A DNA stretch of 64,000 bases from CAWDMC01 sp963803295 (GTDB lineage Bacteria > Acidobacteriota > Terriglobia > UBA7540): positions 558,001 to 622,000 of the forward strand of contig CAWDMC010000010.1 in the NCBI GenBank assembly GCA_963803295.1. Reading direction: 5' to 3'. The first letter of the stretch is position 1, and each line of letters starts with the position of its first letter. This document shows positions 18,525 to 26,708 of the stretch, piece by piece. A program made the translations under genes and the position numbers. The notes under the pieces are model-generated. The model saw only the letters and a list, made by a program, of their open reading frames with translations. It was not told where the DNA came from and did not search any database.

Positions 18525-19922
18525 TCAGAATCCGATCTGGAGGTACACTGCCAAGGCCAGCGATCCGGCGAGGGTGGTTCCCGCAAAATTCACAATTCCG
18601 TTTGTGACCGATCCCCGGCGCTCGATGGTCGCACCCAACAGGCTGTCAAACAGGTTACCTGCCAGTCCGGCCGAGGCCGCGATCACCGCTCCGCCTGCCG
18701 TTACCAGGCCCAGCGCATATCCCAGAGCCGCGATCAAAGCCGACGCCCCCAGCCCCGCAGAGGTTCCAGCCAGAGATACGCCACCGTTCTCACCAACCGG
18801 TACCGGCTGAAGGGTAGTGATGCGATAAGCGCGCCCGCCTACCACTTGCCCTATCTCGCTCGAAATCGTATCACCCGCAGCCTCCGCGAGGGCGGCCACC
18901 AGGGCCAGGAGAAAGGCCCTTTGGTGGAGAGTCGCAATGACCAGAATTGAGAAGAACGCTGGCGCCAACAGATTAGCCGTGGCCTCGCGCCAGCTTCGCG
19001 CTCCCCCACGCCTCTCGGCGACCCCAAGAGCGGCCTTTCTGGCATACCCAAGTTTGGTGGCTGCGGACCCCAGCACGAAGAACGCAAACAGGATGAGGAA
19101 GCTCTTGTAGCCATATCCCGCGTAGACGGCCACCCCCAACAGGAGTCCGGCTCCGGCCCCGGATCTGTTCACTAGATGCATCCGCAGAGCGATGAGCGCG
19201 AATAAAACGTTGAAGGCCACGGCGGCAATGAGACGGATTTTCAGGTAAGGCAGGTTGTAGCCCAGGGCCGACCATGAAACAAAATAGGCACAGAATGCGA
19301 AGCCGGAGCAAATCAGGGAAATGGACAGATCACACTCGAGCTTGATCGAAGCACTCTGAACGATTGCGCCTACGACAGCCGTGGCGAGCGCGAGCGCCAG
19401 CGCCTTTTCGAATCCCAACTTCGGGTCCATCCAGAGGGCCAGGGCACCGGCCCCCAGCCCGCCGCTTATCACAAAGGCCGTGACGCCTGACCACTTGGTT
19501 CCCGGATTGAAAGGCAACGATGGACCGCCGAGCGCTTCGCTGGCGATCATGGAGAGCGGGCTGGCCACTGCCAGGATCGCCCACACCAGCGCCACGACTT
19601 CGAGATGATGCCGGTAAAGTAGGATCAAACCCAGAATCGAGAGAGGGTAGGCGGCCATGCCGTTCGCCGAGACCGCGGACGACTGAGATGTTCCCACGGT
19701 ATTCGCGGCGCCGCCCAAGGACACCGCTTCGCTCGCCGCGGTTGAAGGCCGCATCACCTGGCCCGAATCCGGCGCGATGAGCGGCAGGATATAAAGGATA
19801 AACATCAGCGCCAGGATGACGCATCCCGCCGCCTCGGGCCAGGTGACAAACGGCAGCAGGAAGGCCAGGAGGAGCATGGCGACACGAGTGATTTTCCGAG
19901 CGGAGTCGATGCTAGAAACCAT
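18525..19922 (-). CDS. DUF92 multi-pass membrane protein (phytyl-phosphate-kinase-like)
   Basis: 465 aa with about twelve hydrophobic segments. The C-terminal half (from about 230) carries DUF92/TMEM19 features: AGAGLLLGVAVYAGYGYKSF, LVAALAEAAGDTISSEIG, TLQPVPVGENGGVSLAGTSAG and GATIERRG. Characterised DUF92 relatives such as plant VTE6 phosphorylate prenyl phosphates using CTP. The N-terminal half may be a second, dolichol-kinase-like membrane domain. It begins 8 bp after the adenosine-specific kinase gene. Substrate here is unknown. Confidence 0.82.
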   Translation of the reverse strand: MVSSIDSARKITRVAMLLLAFLLPFVTWPEAAGCVILALMFILYILPLIAPDSGQVMRPSTAASEAVSLGGAANTVGTSQSSAVSANGMAAYPLSILGLILLYRHHLEVVALVWAILAVASPLSMIASEALGGPSLPFNPGTKWSGVTAFVISGGLGAGALALWMDPKLGFEKALALALATAVVGAIVQSASIKLECDLSISLICSGFAFCAYFVSWSALGYNLPYLKIRLIAAVAFNVLFALIALRMHLVNRSGAGAGLLLGVAVYAGYGYKSFLILFAFFVLGSAATKLGYARKAALGVAERRGGARSWREATANLLAPAFFSILVIATLHQRAFLLALVAALAEAAGDTISSEIGQVVGGRAYRITTLQPVPVGENGGVSLAGTSAGLGASALIAALGYALGLVTAGGAVIAASAGLAGNLFDSLLGATIERRGSVTNGIVNFAGTTLAGSLALAVYLQIGF

Positions 19923-19930
19923 GGCAGGAT

Positions 19931-20413
19931 CTACAACTTGTATCCGATGCGGCGCAGAAGCTGCTTACGCGCCTTGATGTCATCCTCCGTCTCCACGCCC
20001 TTGGTCTTTACGCCGTCAATCACGCCGAGGATACCGCGCCCCTGGTCCGTTTCCGCCACCACAACTTCCACGGGATTCGCGGTGGCGCAGAAAACACGGC
20101 AGACTTCCGGCACATTCTTGACGGCATTCAGAATATTGACGGGGAATCCGCCCTCGATGAAGATGATGAAGCAGTGTCCACAGGAAAGGCCTAGCGCGTT
20201 TTTCTGGGCAAGCTCGACAAGGCGCGATTCGTTTCCCGTATATCGCACCAGCGCCGGTCCCGAAGATTCACAAAACCCAATGCCGAACTTCATGCCGGGC
20301 ACCGTCCCGACAATAGCCTCATGAAGGTCTTCGACGGTCTTGATGAAGTGCGCCTGGCCCAGTATGAAGTTCATGTCCTCCGGCTTCTCGATCCGAACGG
20401 TTTCGAGTTTCAT
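19931..20413 (-). CDS. Adenosine-specific kinase (DUF355 family)
   Basis: 160 aa. Matches the family first seen in archaea: KTVEDLHEAIVGTVPGMKFG, FCESSGPALVRYTGNE, GHCFIIFIEGGFPVNILNAV, ATANPVEVVVAETDQGRGI. AGGAG lies 8 bases before the ATG. Followed within 8 bp by the DUF92 gene, so probably co-transcribed. A role in adenosine salvage is known for the family name only; activity here is untested. Confidence 0.85.
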   Translation of the reverse strand: MKLETVRIEKPEDMNFILGQAHFIKTVEDLHEAIVGTVPGMKFGIGFCESSGPALVRYTGNESRLVELAQKNALGLSCGHCFIIFIEGGFPVNILNAVKNVPEVCRVFCATANPVEVVVAETDQGRGILGVIDGVKTKGVETEDDIKARKQLLRRIGYKL

Positions 20414-20445
20414 TACAAGTGCTCCTCGCTCTCTTCGTCGACGCT

Positions 20446-20746
20446 TGCTGTAGCGCCGGTGTCCTCATCGGCGTCTTCGGCTGCTGTAGCGCCAGTGTCC
20501 CCACCCGCCTTTACGCCTGCTGTAGCGCCGGTGTCCCCACCGGCGTTCTACCGGCGTTCTAGAGGGAGCACCGTAAAGATGCTCCCTTACGGCCACGCGG
20601 GGACTGGGTAGGGGAGGGCCTTTTACGGCCCTTCCTCCACAGGCTGGAAGCCCGTGCCACCTCGATGTGGCATGGCCATCCTGGCCATGATATCGCAACG
20701 AAAATGTACAAACTCTAGGCGCCGGTGTCCCCACCGGCGTTTTCGG
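20446..20746. repeat. Cluster of GTAGCGCCGGTG palindromic repeats
   Basis: Four copies of a roughly 28-bp unit, core CGCCGGTGTCCCCACCGGCG, lie at about 20448-20475, 20482-20512, 20519-20545 and 20717-20739. Each folds into an 8-bp stem. Between the third and fourth are further hairpins: AGGGAGCA/TGCTCCCT at about 20561-20588 and GGGCC/GGCCC at about 20616-20631. The last copy encodes the C-terminal residues and stop of the CPBP protease. Copies 1 and 2 are degenerate. A GTAGCATCGGC/GCCGGTGCTAC relative sits at 46679. Confidence 0.75.
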
Positions 20747-21719
20747 CGCTCCCAGCTTGCCCTGAGCGCAGCCCGGGGACAGCCTTGCTACAGAAGGGAA
20801 ATTGCGCTTCAGGATACAGCCAGTTAAACCCGATAAACATCAGGGCGACGACCACGAACACCAGATAGCTGCCTTCGGGGCCCACGCTGCCACCGGTGAG
20901 CCACCGCGGCGCTTGCGCCACAAAGGACGAACTGACCAGGTGCCCCGGCACCATCACCCCGCTGTCGGGTACAGAGTAAAGGAAGCTCTCGGAGTAGTCC
21001 CACATCGCGTGCAGTCCGACGGCAAACCAGAGACTGCCGGTCCGGCGCACAGTGAAGCAGAAAAACAGTCCGATGAACGCTGCGGCGAGCGCCCCAATCC
21101 AATCCTCGCCAGGGTTGCGGATGTGCCCGGCGCCGAAAACTATCGAGAGCAGAAGGGCCGAGGGCCAAAAACCCATGCCCGAGGCGAGCGTGTAAAGCGC
21201 ATAACCGCGCGTGAGAAATTCCTCGAAAAAACCCACGACCAGAAATGCCAGCGCCCACCCGGCAGCGTACCTCGCCAGTTGCGGCCCGTGCAGCTCTACG
21301 CTGCCGAAGTAGAATCCATGCGCCAGCCGGATGACCAGCAGCAGCACCGTAAGCGCCGCAAACCCCCAGAATGCACCGGCCCAGAACCGCGCCCCCAAAG
21401 CACCTCGGGCAGGCAGCCCATAGACAGCGAAGGGGCGTTTCTCGATCAGCGCCATGATCTGTGCTGCGATCAAGATGGCGACCAAGGGAATGCCTTCACC
21501 CACTATGAGCTTGAAGGGGCTTATTCCCTTTGGAGAATGGCTCAAGAGCGGCTTTGACAGAAAGCCCAAGGCGACCAAAAGGACGGCGGCAAAAATCAGA
21601 AAGATCAGCAGCCGCCACCCGGCCCTGATCCCATTGGGCCCCGTGAAGATACGTTCCAAAGTAGATGGCGCGTAGGGTGGCGAAAGCGCCGGAACAGGGT
21701 TGTTGCCGCCGTCCTCCAT
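20715..21719 (-). CDS. CPBP-family intramembrane glutamic endopeptidase
   Basis: 334 aa, about eight transmembrane segments. CPBP (Abi/Rce1-like) motifs: EE at 166-167 with R171 (FFEEFLTRGY), FGAGHI (H199) and a later GLHAMWD. The family cleaves prenylated or bacteriocin-like substrates or matures peptides in the membrane; the substrate here is unknown. The last eight residues (NAGGDTGA) come from an intergenic palindromic repeat, so the native C-terminus has probably been replaced. It follows the toxin gene by 18 bp. Confidence 0.85.
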   Translation of the reverse strand: MEDGGNNPVPALSPPYAPSTLERIFTGPNGIRAGWRLLIFLIFAAVLLVALGFLSKPLLSHSPKGISPFKLIVGEGIPLVAILIAAQIMALIEKRPFAVYGLPARGALGARFWAGAFWGFAALTVLLLVIRLAHGFYFGSVELHGPQLARYAAGWALAFLVVGFFEEFLTRGYALYTLASGMGFWPSALLLSIVFGAGHIRNPGEDWIGALAAAFIGLFFCFTVRRTGSLWFAVGLHAMWDYSESFLYSVPDSGVMVPGHLVSSSFVAQAPRWLTGGSVGPEGSYLVFVVVALMFIGFNWLYPEAQFPFCSKAVPGLRSGQAGSAENAGGDTGA

Positions 21720-21737
21720 CAGGTTTCCTTTTGGTTG

Positions 21738-22028
21738 TTAGAATCCTTTGATCGGTCTCTTGCGGGCGTGACGAATGGTGAGGACTTGCACGCGCTCGTC
21801 CGCGACACGAAAGAGAATCCGGTACATGCTACGGCCTTCGCCGTATAAAAGCTGGCGAACGCCTTTTTGGCGGAGGCCTGGCTCAAGCGCAAAGGCGCAG
21901 CGCATGGGGAATTCAGCCAGACTCGTAACGGCGTCACAAAGCCCGTCGAACCACTCAAGTGTTGCGGATTCGGCGAGCCTGGCAAGGTCCCGCTCAGCGC
22001 GTTTTCGGTAAAGGACGAGATACGCCAA
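21738..22028 (-). CDS. RelE/ParE-family toxin
   Basis: 96 aa, TTG start. Fold features: YRKRAERDLARLAE at the N-terminus, GVRQLLYGEGRSMYRILFRV in the middle and VQVLTIRHARKRPI at the end match RelE/ParE toxins (ribosome-dependent mRNA cleavage or gyrase inhibition). It overlaps the antitoxin gene by 35 bp, typical coupling. Which of the two activities it has cannot be told. Confidence 0.85.
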   Translation of the reverse strand: MAYLVLYRKRAERDLARLAESATLEWFDGLCDAVTSLAEFPMRCAFALEPGLRQKGVRQLLYGEGRSMYRILFRVADERVQVLTIRHARKRPIKGF

Positions 22029-22290
22029 AGCGGCTGGCCCTCAATTCCATATGAACCTGGGCGGCCGGGCGACCTTCGCCAGGCTCCGAGAGCGCTTCAT
22101 TCACGGCCTCGACGGTCTCGAGGCGATCCTTCCACTCTTCGTAAGCCGCGGCGTCAAACACCACAAAGCGCGCTTTTCCATCCACGGTCAGGACCACGGG
22201 CCGGTGGGTCTTTTTGAGCAACCGGGCGAACTTCGCGGTTTGGCGTTTGAAAGTGGTCAGAGGATGGATGTCCTCGGCGACGTCGATCAT
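21994..22290 (-). CDS. Phd/YefM-type antitoxin
   Basis: 98 aa from ATG 22290 (AGAGGTG 6 bases upstream), preferred over the in-frame start at 22317. HPLTTFKRQTAKFARLLKKT followed by RPVVLTVDGKARFVVFDAAA is the Phd/YefM DNA-binding fold; the C-terminal third is the charged toxin-binding tail. It would repress its own operon and neutralise the downstream RelE-like toxin. Confidence 0.85.
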   Translation of the reverse strand: MIDVAEDIHPLTTFKRQTAKFARLLKKTHRPVVLTVDGKARFVVFDAAAYEEWKDRLETVEAVNEALSEPGEGRPAAQVHMELRASRFGVSRPLPKTR

Positions 22291-22354
22291 GAAAGCACCT
22301 CTAAAGCATCCTATCAAATGCTGAAGGAGGAACGCAAGTTACTTAGCCCGGCAG

Positions 22355-22371
22355 TAGTGGTCAGTCTGAAA
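22355..22371 (+). repeat. Left terminal inverted repeat
   Basis: TAGTGGTCAGTCTGAAA; it overlaps the 3' end of the transposase gene, whose stop codon is at 22361-22363. Confidence 0.55.
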
Positions 22372-23244
22372 ATTTCTCACGTTTTTTGTACGGACCACGC
22401 TTTCGGGCAACCGGCTTCGGCAGAAGCGCCATGACATCGGCCATACTCCACAGCTTAGAAGTAACACCAGCCTCCTGCGCTGGGGTGCATCGCAACGTCT
22501 GGTGAATCCGAACAAAGTTGTAGTACATGAAGTAAATCGCGACGGTTGCGAGGTGATTCGCCAGTTTCTTGCTGAACCCGTTTGTGAGCCGGGTAAATCT
22601 GCGCATCGACATCCTCATGCTGAGGTTCTGGCGCTCCGCGTATGACGTGCTGATGTGCTTTGGGTCGGGGTTGCCCATAATCGCCTTACGTTCGCATGAG
22701 ACGCACACGGCGGGCCTGTACCGCGTCTCTTCTTGGCTCGACTCGTAAAGCTTGTTGAGCATCGCATAGTCGATGTCCGCTCCGAACGCATCTTCGACCG
22801 CCGACAAGTACATCTTCAGGCCGTCTGTGGTGAGTTGTGCCCGGCTCGCTAGCCGTCCAGCAAGATCACTGATGAACAGATGCGCCGTAGCCGCGTTCCG
22901 AGCGCCAACCATGAAGGTGGGAACCAGCTTCGTATCCGCATCAATCGCCGTCCACGTCCACACGTCACCAAACCCAAGCTGACCCTTCTTGTCGGCAGGG
23001 ACGTTCTTTTCCTTCGCGTAGCAGAAAGCCCAAATCTCATCGCACTGAAGCCGCTGGCAACGGAGATTGCGGAACACCCGATCCTGATACTCGATGCAGG
23101 CATCGCCAAGTTCGATCAGCAGTTTAACGATAGTGTTCTTGGAAAAACCCGTCATCCGCGAGTTGCCCGGATGGAGTTGCCCTCGCAGATCGAGGTCACG
23201 ATTTGCACTCGCTCGGAATCGCTCAGCATTTTCATACTGACCAT
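22361..23244 (-). pseudogene. IS1-like transposase, frameshifted
   Basis: The DDE domain reads through in one frame: QCDEIWAFCYAKEKNV, GFGDVWTWTAIDADTKLVP, TTDGLKMYLSAVEDAFG, SYAERQNLSMRMSMRRFTRL. The normal N-terminal HTH part (MKMLSDSERVQIVTSICEG, then NSIRATR) lies in a different frame from about 23160 to 23244. One base is missing near 23156-23160, where relatives read RAT-x-RMTG. The break sits at an ATGA overlap, so re-initiation could give a product without the HTH. IS1 itself uses -1 frameshifting, but this site has no slippery A-run, so a disabling deletion is likelier. Confidence 0.75.
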
Positions 23245-23271
23245 TATGCTTGCCTAAAAGTCGATTGTCAA
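23243..23271 (-). promoter_or_regulatory. Strong sigma-70-like promoter of the transposase
   Basis: Minus strand TTGACA (23266-23271), exactly 17 bp, CATAAT (23243-23248). The -10 box overlaps the first ATG, so transcripts should start near the second in-frame ATG (23235), which is the usual start of this family (MKML); the mRNA would be essentially leaderless. Confidence 0.6.
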
Positions 23272-23295
23272 GAACTTTGTCAGGTTGTGGTTGAC

Positions 23296-24462
23296 ATGGC
23301 GACTTTTTGGGATTATAAGAGAATTGTGAACCAGGGAACCCTGTTTGAGCCACGACCGCCGCATCCCGGTAAGATACTGCGTCAACTTATGGAGGAACGC
23401 GGTTGGACTCAGGACGACCTAGCAGCGATCATCGGCAAGTCCCGCCAGTCAATCAGCGAAATCGTCTCCGGAAAGAATGGGATCACGCTCGATATGGCGA
23501 TGATGCTCGCGGCTGCTTTCGAGAACAGTGCCCAAGAATGGCTGAAGTGGGATCAACTGTACCGGCTTTCAATGGCCGAACGTGACGTTACGGAGGTCCA
23601 GAAACGGGCTCAACTGTACAAGACGGCACCTATTCGAGACATGATAAAGCGCGGATGGATAAGGCCGAGTATTGATGCAGCGGAGCTTCATGCCGAGCTT
23701 GAGGCATTCTTCGGAGCCGAATCCCTGGAAGACGGTCTTGGTTTTCCGGTTGCCACGAAGCGTACCGTGAAGCTCCCGTATTTGAATTCCGCTGAGATCG
23801 CGTGGTGCTTCAGGGCAAAGCAGTTGGCTAGGAGTCTCTTGTGCTACCCGTATGCGCCTGCCCGCCTGATCAAGGCGCAGGGGAAGCTGAAGCGGCTTGC
23901 GGCCCATCCCAAGGAAGCGCGGAACGTCTCTCAGGTCTTAGCCGACTGCGGCATCCGCTTCGTTGTGATTGAACCACTCCCAGATGTGAAGATCGATGGA
24001 GCAGCTTTTTGGGACGAAATCGGGCCTATAATCGCCGTCTCAATACGACACGACAGGATTGATGGGTTCTGGTTCACTGTAATGCACGAATTTTCTCACA
24101 TCAAGCATGGCGACACTCTGTCCGTCGATACTGGACTCATAGATGGCACTAAGGGAGTTAACATTACGCTTGTCGAAGACCAATCGGAGCGTAGGGCCAA
24201 TGAAGAGGCAGCAGCGGCTCTTGTGACTCCTGGAGAACTGGACTCATTTATTCGGCGCGTCGGACCTCTCTATCCAAGGGAGAGAATAATTCAGTTTGCA
24301 AATCGGATTCAGATTCATCCCGGCATAATCGTGGGTCAACTCCAGCACAGGAAAGAGTTGGGATACATGGCTTTGCGGGATCTGCTGGTTAAGATTCGGG
24401 AGAGCGTAGTGTTAACAGCTCTAACGGACGGTTGGGGTCAATCCATATCCCCCAGCGCATGA
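23296..24462 (+). CDS. HigA-like XRE regulator fused to ImmA/IrrE metalloprotease
   Basis: 388 aa from ATG 23296. Residues about 22-78 are a HigA-type helix-turn-helix (PPHPGKILRQLMEERGWTQD; GKSRQSISEIVSGKNGITLD). The C-terminal ImmA/IrrE domain has the zinc motif H264-E-F-S-H268 with downstream NEEAAAALVTP. Such fusions act as antitoxins or as stress- or phage-sensing regulators whose protease removes a repressor. It is divergent from the transposase and 13 bp before a small acidic protein gene. Part of the putative passenger set. Confidence 0.88.
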   Translation: MATFWDYKRIVNQGTLFEPRPPHPGKILRQLMEERGWTQDDLAAIIGKSRQSISEIVSGKNGITLDMAMMLAAAFENSAQEWLKWDQLYRLSMAERDVTEVQKRAQLYKTAPIRDMIKRGWIRPSIDAAELHAELEAFFGAESLEDGLGFPVATKRTVKLPYLNSAEIAWCFRAKQLARSLLCYPYAPARLIKAQGKLKRLAAHPKEARNVSQVLADCGIRFVVIEPLPDVKIDGAAFWDEIGPIIAVSIRHDRIDGFWFTVMHEFSHIKHGDTLSVDTGLIDGTKGVNITLVEDQSERRANEEAAAALVTPGELDSFIRRVGPLYPRERIIQFANRIQIHPGIIVGQLQHRKELGYMALRDLLVKIRESVVLTALTDGWGQSISPSA

Positions 24463-24475
24463 GAAGGAGAAGTTC

Positions 24476-25018
24476 ATGATCACAGCTCTAGGTCCACGCG
24501 CAGAGAGAGCCAGCAGAAAGATGGTTTTCCTGCTTGATCGTTACAGCGCCACATTTCCGGACGAGGTGCTTCCGCTCGATCCGGCCAGAGTAGCAGAATG
24601 GGCGTACACAACAGGCCTCTGGAAACCCAAAGAGACTCCGCCCGAAGAGGTTCTGCGCCGCAAGCTGTGCAGGGCTTTGCGACATAGGTACATGGAAGAC
24701 CCCCAAGGCAGAGAGGTTCGGGCTAATTTCGCCGCGATAGAAGAGGTTGAGACGCCGGAAGGCCTAAAACGGGTATCCCGCTTTTACCCGATCTTCAAAG
24801 CCCCGCCAGAGGTTGTGAGGCAGGCTCTCGCACTTGATCGGCGTCAGGCCCTGGCGACGGCAATGCAGATGAAGTTAGATTTTGACTCATACAATGACAA
24901 CAACGAGTTTGGCATGACGCTGGAACCTCTCGATCTGAATTTGAATAGAGACCTAGAAGAGATGGGGTTGCCCAGCGATTATCGTCCAGAACTGCCGCCA
25001 GAAGAAGAGGAAGATTAG
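24476..25018 (+). CDS. Hypothetical acidic-tailed protein, partner of HigA/ImmA
   Basis: 180 aa, not recognised. AGGAGAAGTTC precedes the ATG. An N-terminal helical part (RASRKMVFLLDRYSATFPDE; RVAEWAYTTGLWKP) is followed by a basic LRRKLCRALRHRY segment and an acidic end (PPEEEEED). No membrane segment. Being 13 bp after an XRE-ImmA gene, it is the natural candidate for its toxin, substrate or co-effector, but no toxin fold is visible. It overlaps the next, convergent gene by 4 bp. Confidence 0.7.
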   Translation: MITALGPRAERASRKMVFLLDRYSATFPDEVLPLDPARVAEWAYTTGLWKPKETPPEEVLRRKLCRALRHRYMEDPQGREVRANFAAIEEVETPEGLKRVSRFYPIFKAPPEVVRQALALDRRQALATAMQMKLDFDSYNDNNEFGMTLEPLDLNLNRDLEEMGLPSDYRPELPPEEEED

Positions 25019-25260
25019 CCGTTCCATCTCTTCCGGGCGGCCATCTTTGCAATTTGCTTTCGTCTTGTCGGCGAGAGCTTTTTCGCTCTCGCCTTTCCAC
25101 CCTTTTGCCCGCCGAGCCTGCCGAGCGCAACCGCGTGGGGATTCTTGCCCTCGTCTGGATTCTCCAAAGGCGTACAGTCCAGATGCTCACCGATGGCCTG
25201 TTCCACAACGCGCCGAGCGATCGTAGTGAAGTCGTGTTCTTTGCTTGACCGTGTAGGCAT
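25015..25260 (-). CDS. Small basic KGG-rich protein
   Basis: 81 aa from ATG 25260; an upstream start at 25311 is less likely. N-terminus PTRSSKEHDFTTIARRVVEQ, then NPHAVALGRLGGQKGGKARA and a Lys/Arg-rich tail (KKLSPTRRKQIAKMAARKRW). Short proteins with this GRLGGxKGGKARA pattern are widespread in bacteria and often lie on mobile DNA; function unknown, nucleic-acid binding is an inference from charge. A TACAAT box just upstream suggests its own promoter with a very short leader. Confidence 0.7.
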   Translation of the reverse strand: MPTRSSKEHDFTTIARRVVEQAIGEHLDCTPLENPDEGKNPHAVALGRLGGQKGGKARAKKLSPTRRKQIAKMAARKRWNG

Positions 25261-25328
25261 GGTACGATTGTACGCCACATGGCATTCGAATTGGAACCGG
25301 AAATTTAACAAAGTTGGGGAGAACCATC

Positions 25329-25793
25329 ATGACACCAGATCACTTGATTGCATCTATCCAAATCGCAGTCGCGGCGATTTTCCCCCTAGGCGGCGCATTT
25401 CTAGCGGTTAGGCTTTCGCTTAGACGATTTCGGTCAGAAAGATGGTGGGAAATTCAACAGCAGGCGTATTGTCATCTGCTTGAGAATCTTGCAATCCTCA
25501 AGCATCGTTACGAGAGAGAATTAGAGTATGGTGAGCATCCAGATTACGCCGAGGGGCCTAACGCATTGCTTATTGACCAATGTCCTGGCGCTCGCTCCGA
25601 AGTTGAGAAAAGTTCCACAATCGGAGAACTGTATATCTCACAAAAGGCGAGCGTGGCTCTAGACAGATGCGTAGAAATGCTGAACATCGATCTGGGCTGC
25701 GGCCCTGAAAGAAACAATAAAGAGTACCTGAAGGCTCTGAAAGAATGTATTGAGTGTATCCGGAGAGAAGCAGTGTCAGCTATGAGCGTCTGA
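25329..25793 (+). CDS. Hypothetical single-pass membrane protein
   Basis: 154 aa from ATG 25329, preceded by GGGGAG; the upstream TTG lies in that ribosome site. One N-terminal transmembrane helix (about 5-27, IASIQIAVAAIFPLGGAFLA) followed by a helical cytoplasmic part (WWEIQQQAYCHLLENLAILK). Unrecognised. Base composition is visibly more AT-rich than the chromosomal genes, consistent with acquisition. Last gene before the right end of the element. Confidence 0.65.
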   Translation: MTPDHLIASIQIAVAAIFPLGGAFLAVRLSLRRFRSERWWEIQQQAYCHLLENLAILKHRYERELEYGEHPDYAEGPNALLIDQCPGARSEVEKSSTIGELYISQKASVALDRCVEMLNIDLGCGPERNNKEYLKALKECIECIRREAVSAMSV

Positions 25794-25830
25794 CTCAAGG
25801 CAATTCTAAATCCAACTAACTCTCTTCTGA

Positions 25831-25848
25831 TTTCAAACTGACCCACTA
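25831..25848 (-). repeat. Right terminal inverted repeat
   Basis: Reads TTTCAAACTGACCCACTA on the plus strand, the inverse of the left end with one extra G and one mismatch. The flanking GCCGGCAG resembles the left flank. Confidence 0.55.
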
Positions 25849-25934
25849 GCCGGCAGCGCTCTTTCGTCATAGAAGGAAATTACGAGAGCAGGGGAATGGT
25901 AGAAAACTTCCCAGCTGCGGCAGTGATTAGCTGG

Positions 25935-26488
25935 GGTACCTCCGCGTATTTTGCGCGGCGCCAGTTCGAGCGCCAATCCCCTGGTCAGCGTTTCGATGGG
26001 CGCCTTTCGTGGAAGCGTACAGCAGGGCTCCCGCCACCGGATGCGAGCCGACGATAGAGCTGAGGTTGATGATGCTCCCGCCGCCGGCCCCGAACCGCTT
26101 GATCGCCTCCTGCACGGTGAGAATCGCCCCGAGAACGTTGATCCAGAAAGTTGATATTGTAGTGGAGGTGAAAGTTCTCTTCGGTGATTTCCGCGAAGGC
26201 GTCGAAGCGGAATACCCCGGCGTTGTTGACCAAAACATCCAGTCTTCCGAACGCAGATCACTTCTTTGAATAACCGCGCGACATCTGCGGCCTTGGACAC
26301 ATCGGCCCCGACCGCGATCGCCTCGCCTCCGTTGTCAGTGATCGCCTGAGCGACGCGTTCGGCGCCTTACCGGTCGGAGGAATAGTTCACGGCCACACTT
26401 GCTCAGCGGCCAACGCCGTTGCAATCCCACTGCCTATGCCTTTGGACGCGCCCGTCACGATTGCCACTTTGTTAGACAGTCTGCTCAT
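25935..26488 (-). pseudogene. Decayed short-chain dehydrogenase/reductase
   Basis: Pieces of an SDR are spread over all three frames: start SNKVAIVTGASKGIGSGIA from ATG 26488, then after a stop VNNAGVFRFDAFAEITEENF, then GGGSIINLSSIVGSHPVAG and LALELAPRKIRG. The order matches a 3-oxoacyl-ACP reductase-like SDR (TGxxxGIG, NNAG, catalytic Ser region). Several indels break it, and the last 40 or so residues are lost before the right end of the mobile element. Confidence 0.8.
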
Positions 26489-26708
26489 ATTCACCTCATA
26501 TTCTTGATCTAACTCCGCGTACCCTCGAACGTCCATCGCCGTGAATTGCGCCTCGCGCTCTGTCCATAGTCATCGGCTGTTTCTTTAAGGTCCACCGTTG
26601 CGGCTCTCGCGGAGGGCAGGTCGCGCCGCTTCCGAAGCGTGCCAAAAGAACAAGACCCCGCTGAGCAGGGCCCTTGGGATCACTTTGAAGCTGGTGTCAA
26701 ATCGCGCG

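Larger units (their letters stand above)
22355..25848. mobile_element. Candidate 3.5-kb IS1-like element carrying passenger genes
   Basis: The left end TAGTGGTCAGTCTGAAA (22355) and the inverted right end TAGTGGGTCAGTTTGAAA (ending 25848) match at 16 of 17 positions after one 1-base gap. Flanks are CCCGGCAG (22347-22354) and GCCGGCAG (25849-25856), 7 of 8 identical, as expected for an IS1-size target duplication. Inside are a frameshifted IS1-like transposase at the left end and four non-transposition genes. No inverted copy of the left end is seen just beyond the transposase start, which argues that the passengers are inside the element. Confidence 0.6.

Noticed and set aside
20446..20546. 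Three close repeats considered as a CRISPR array
   Set aside because: Units are nearly adjacent without 25-40 bp unique spacers, are degenerate and no cas genes are present.
24488..24706. Antisense frame within the acidic unknown gene
   Set aside because: Shadow of the plus-strand gene, which has a strong ribosome site and fits the operon.
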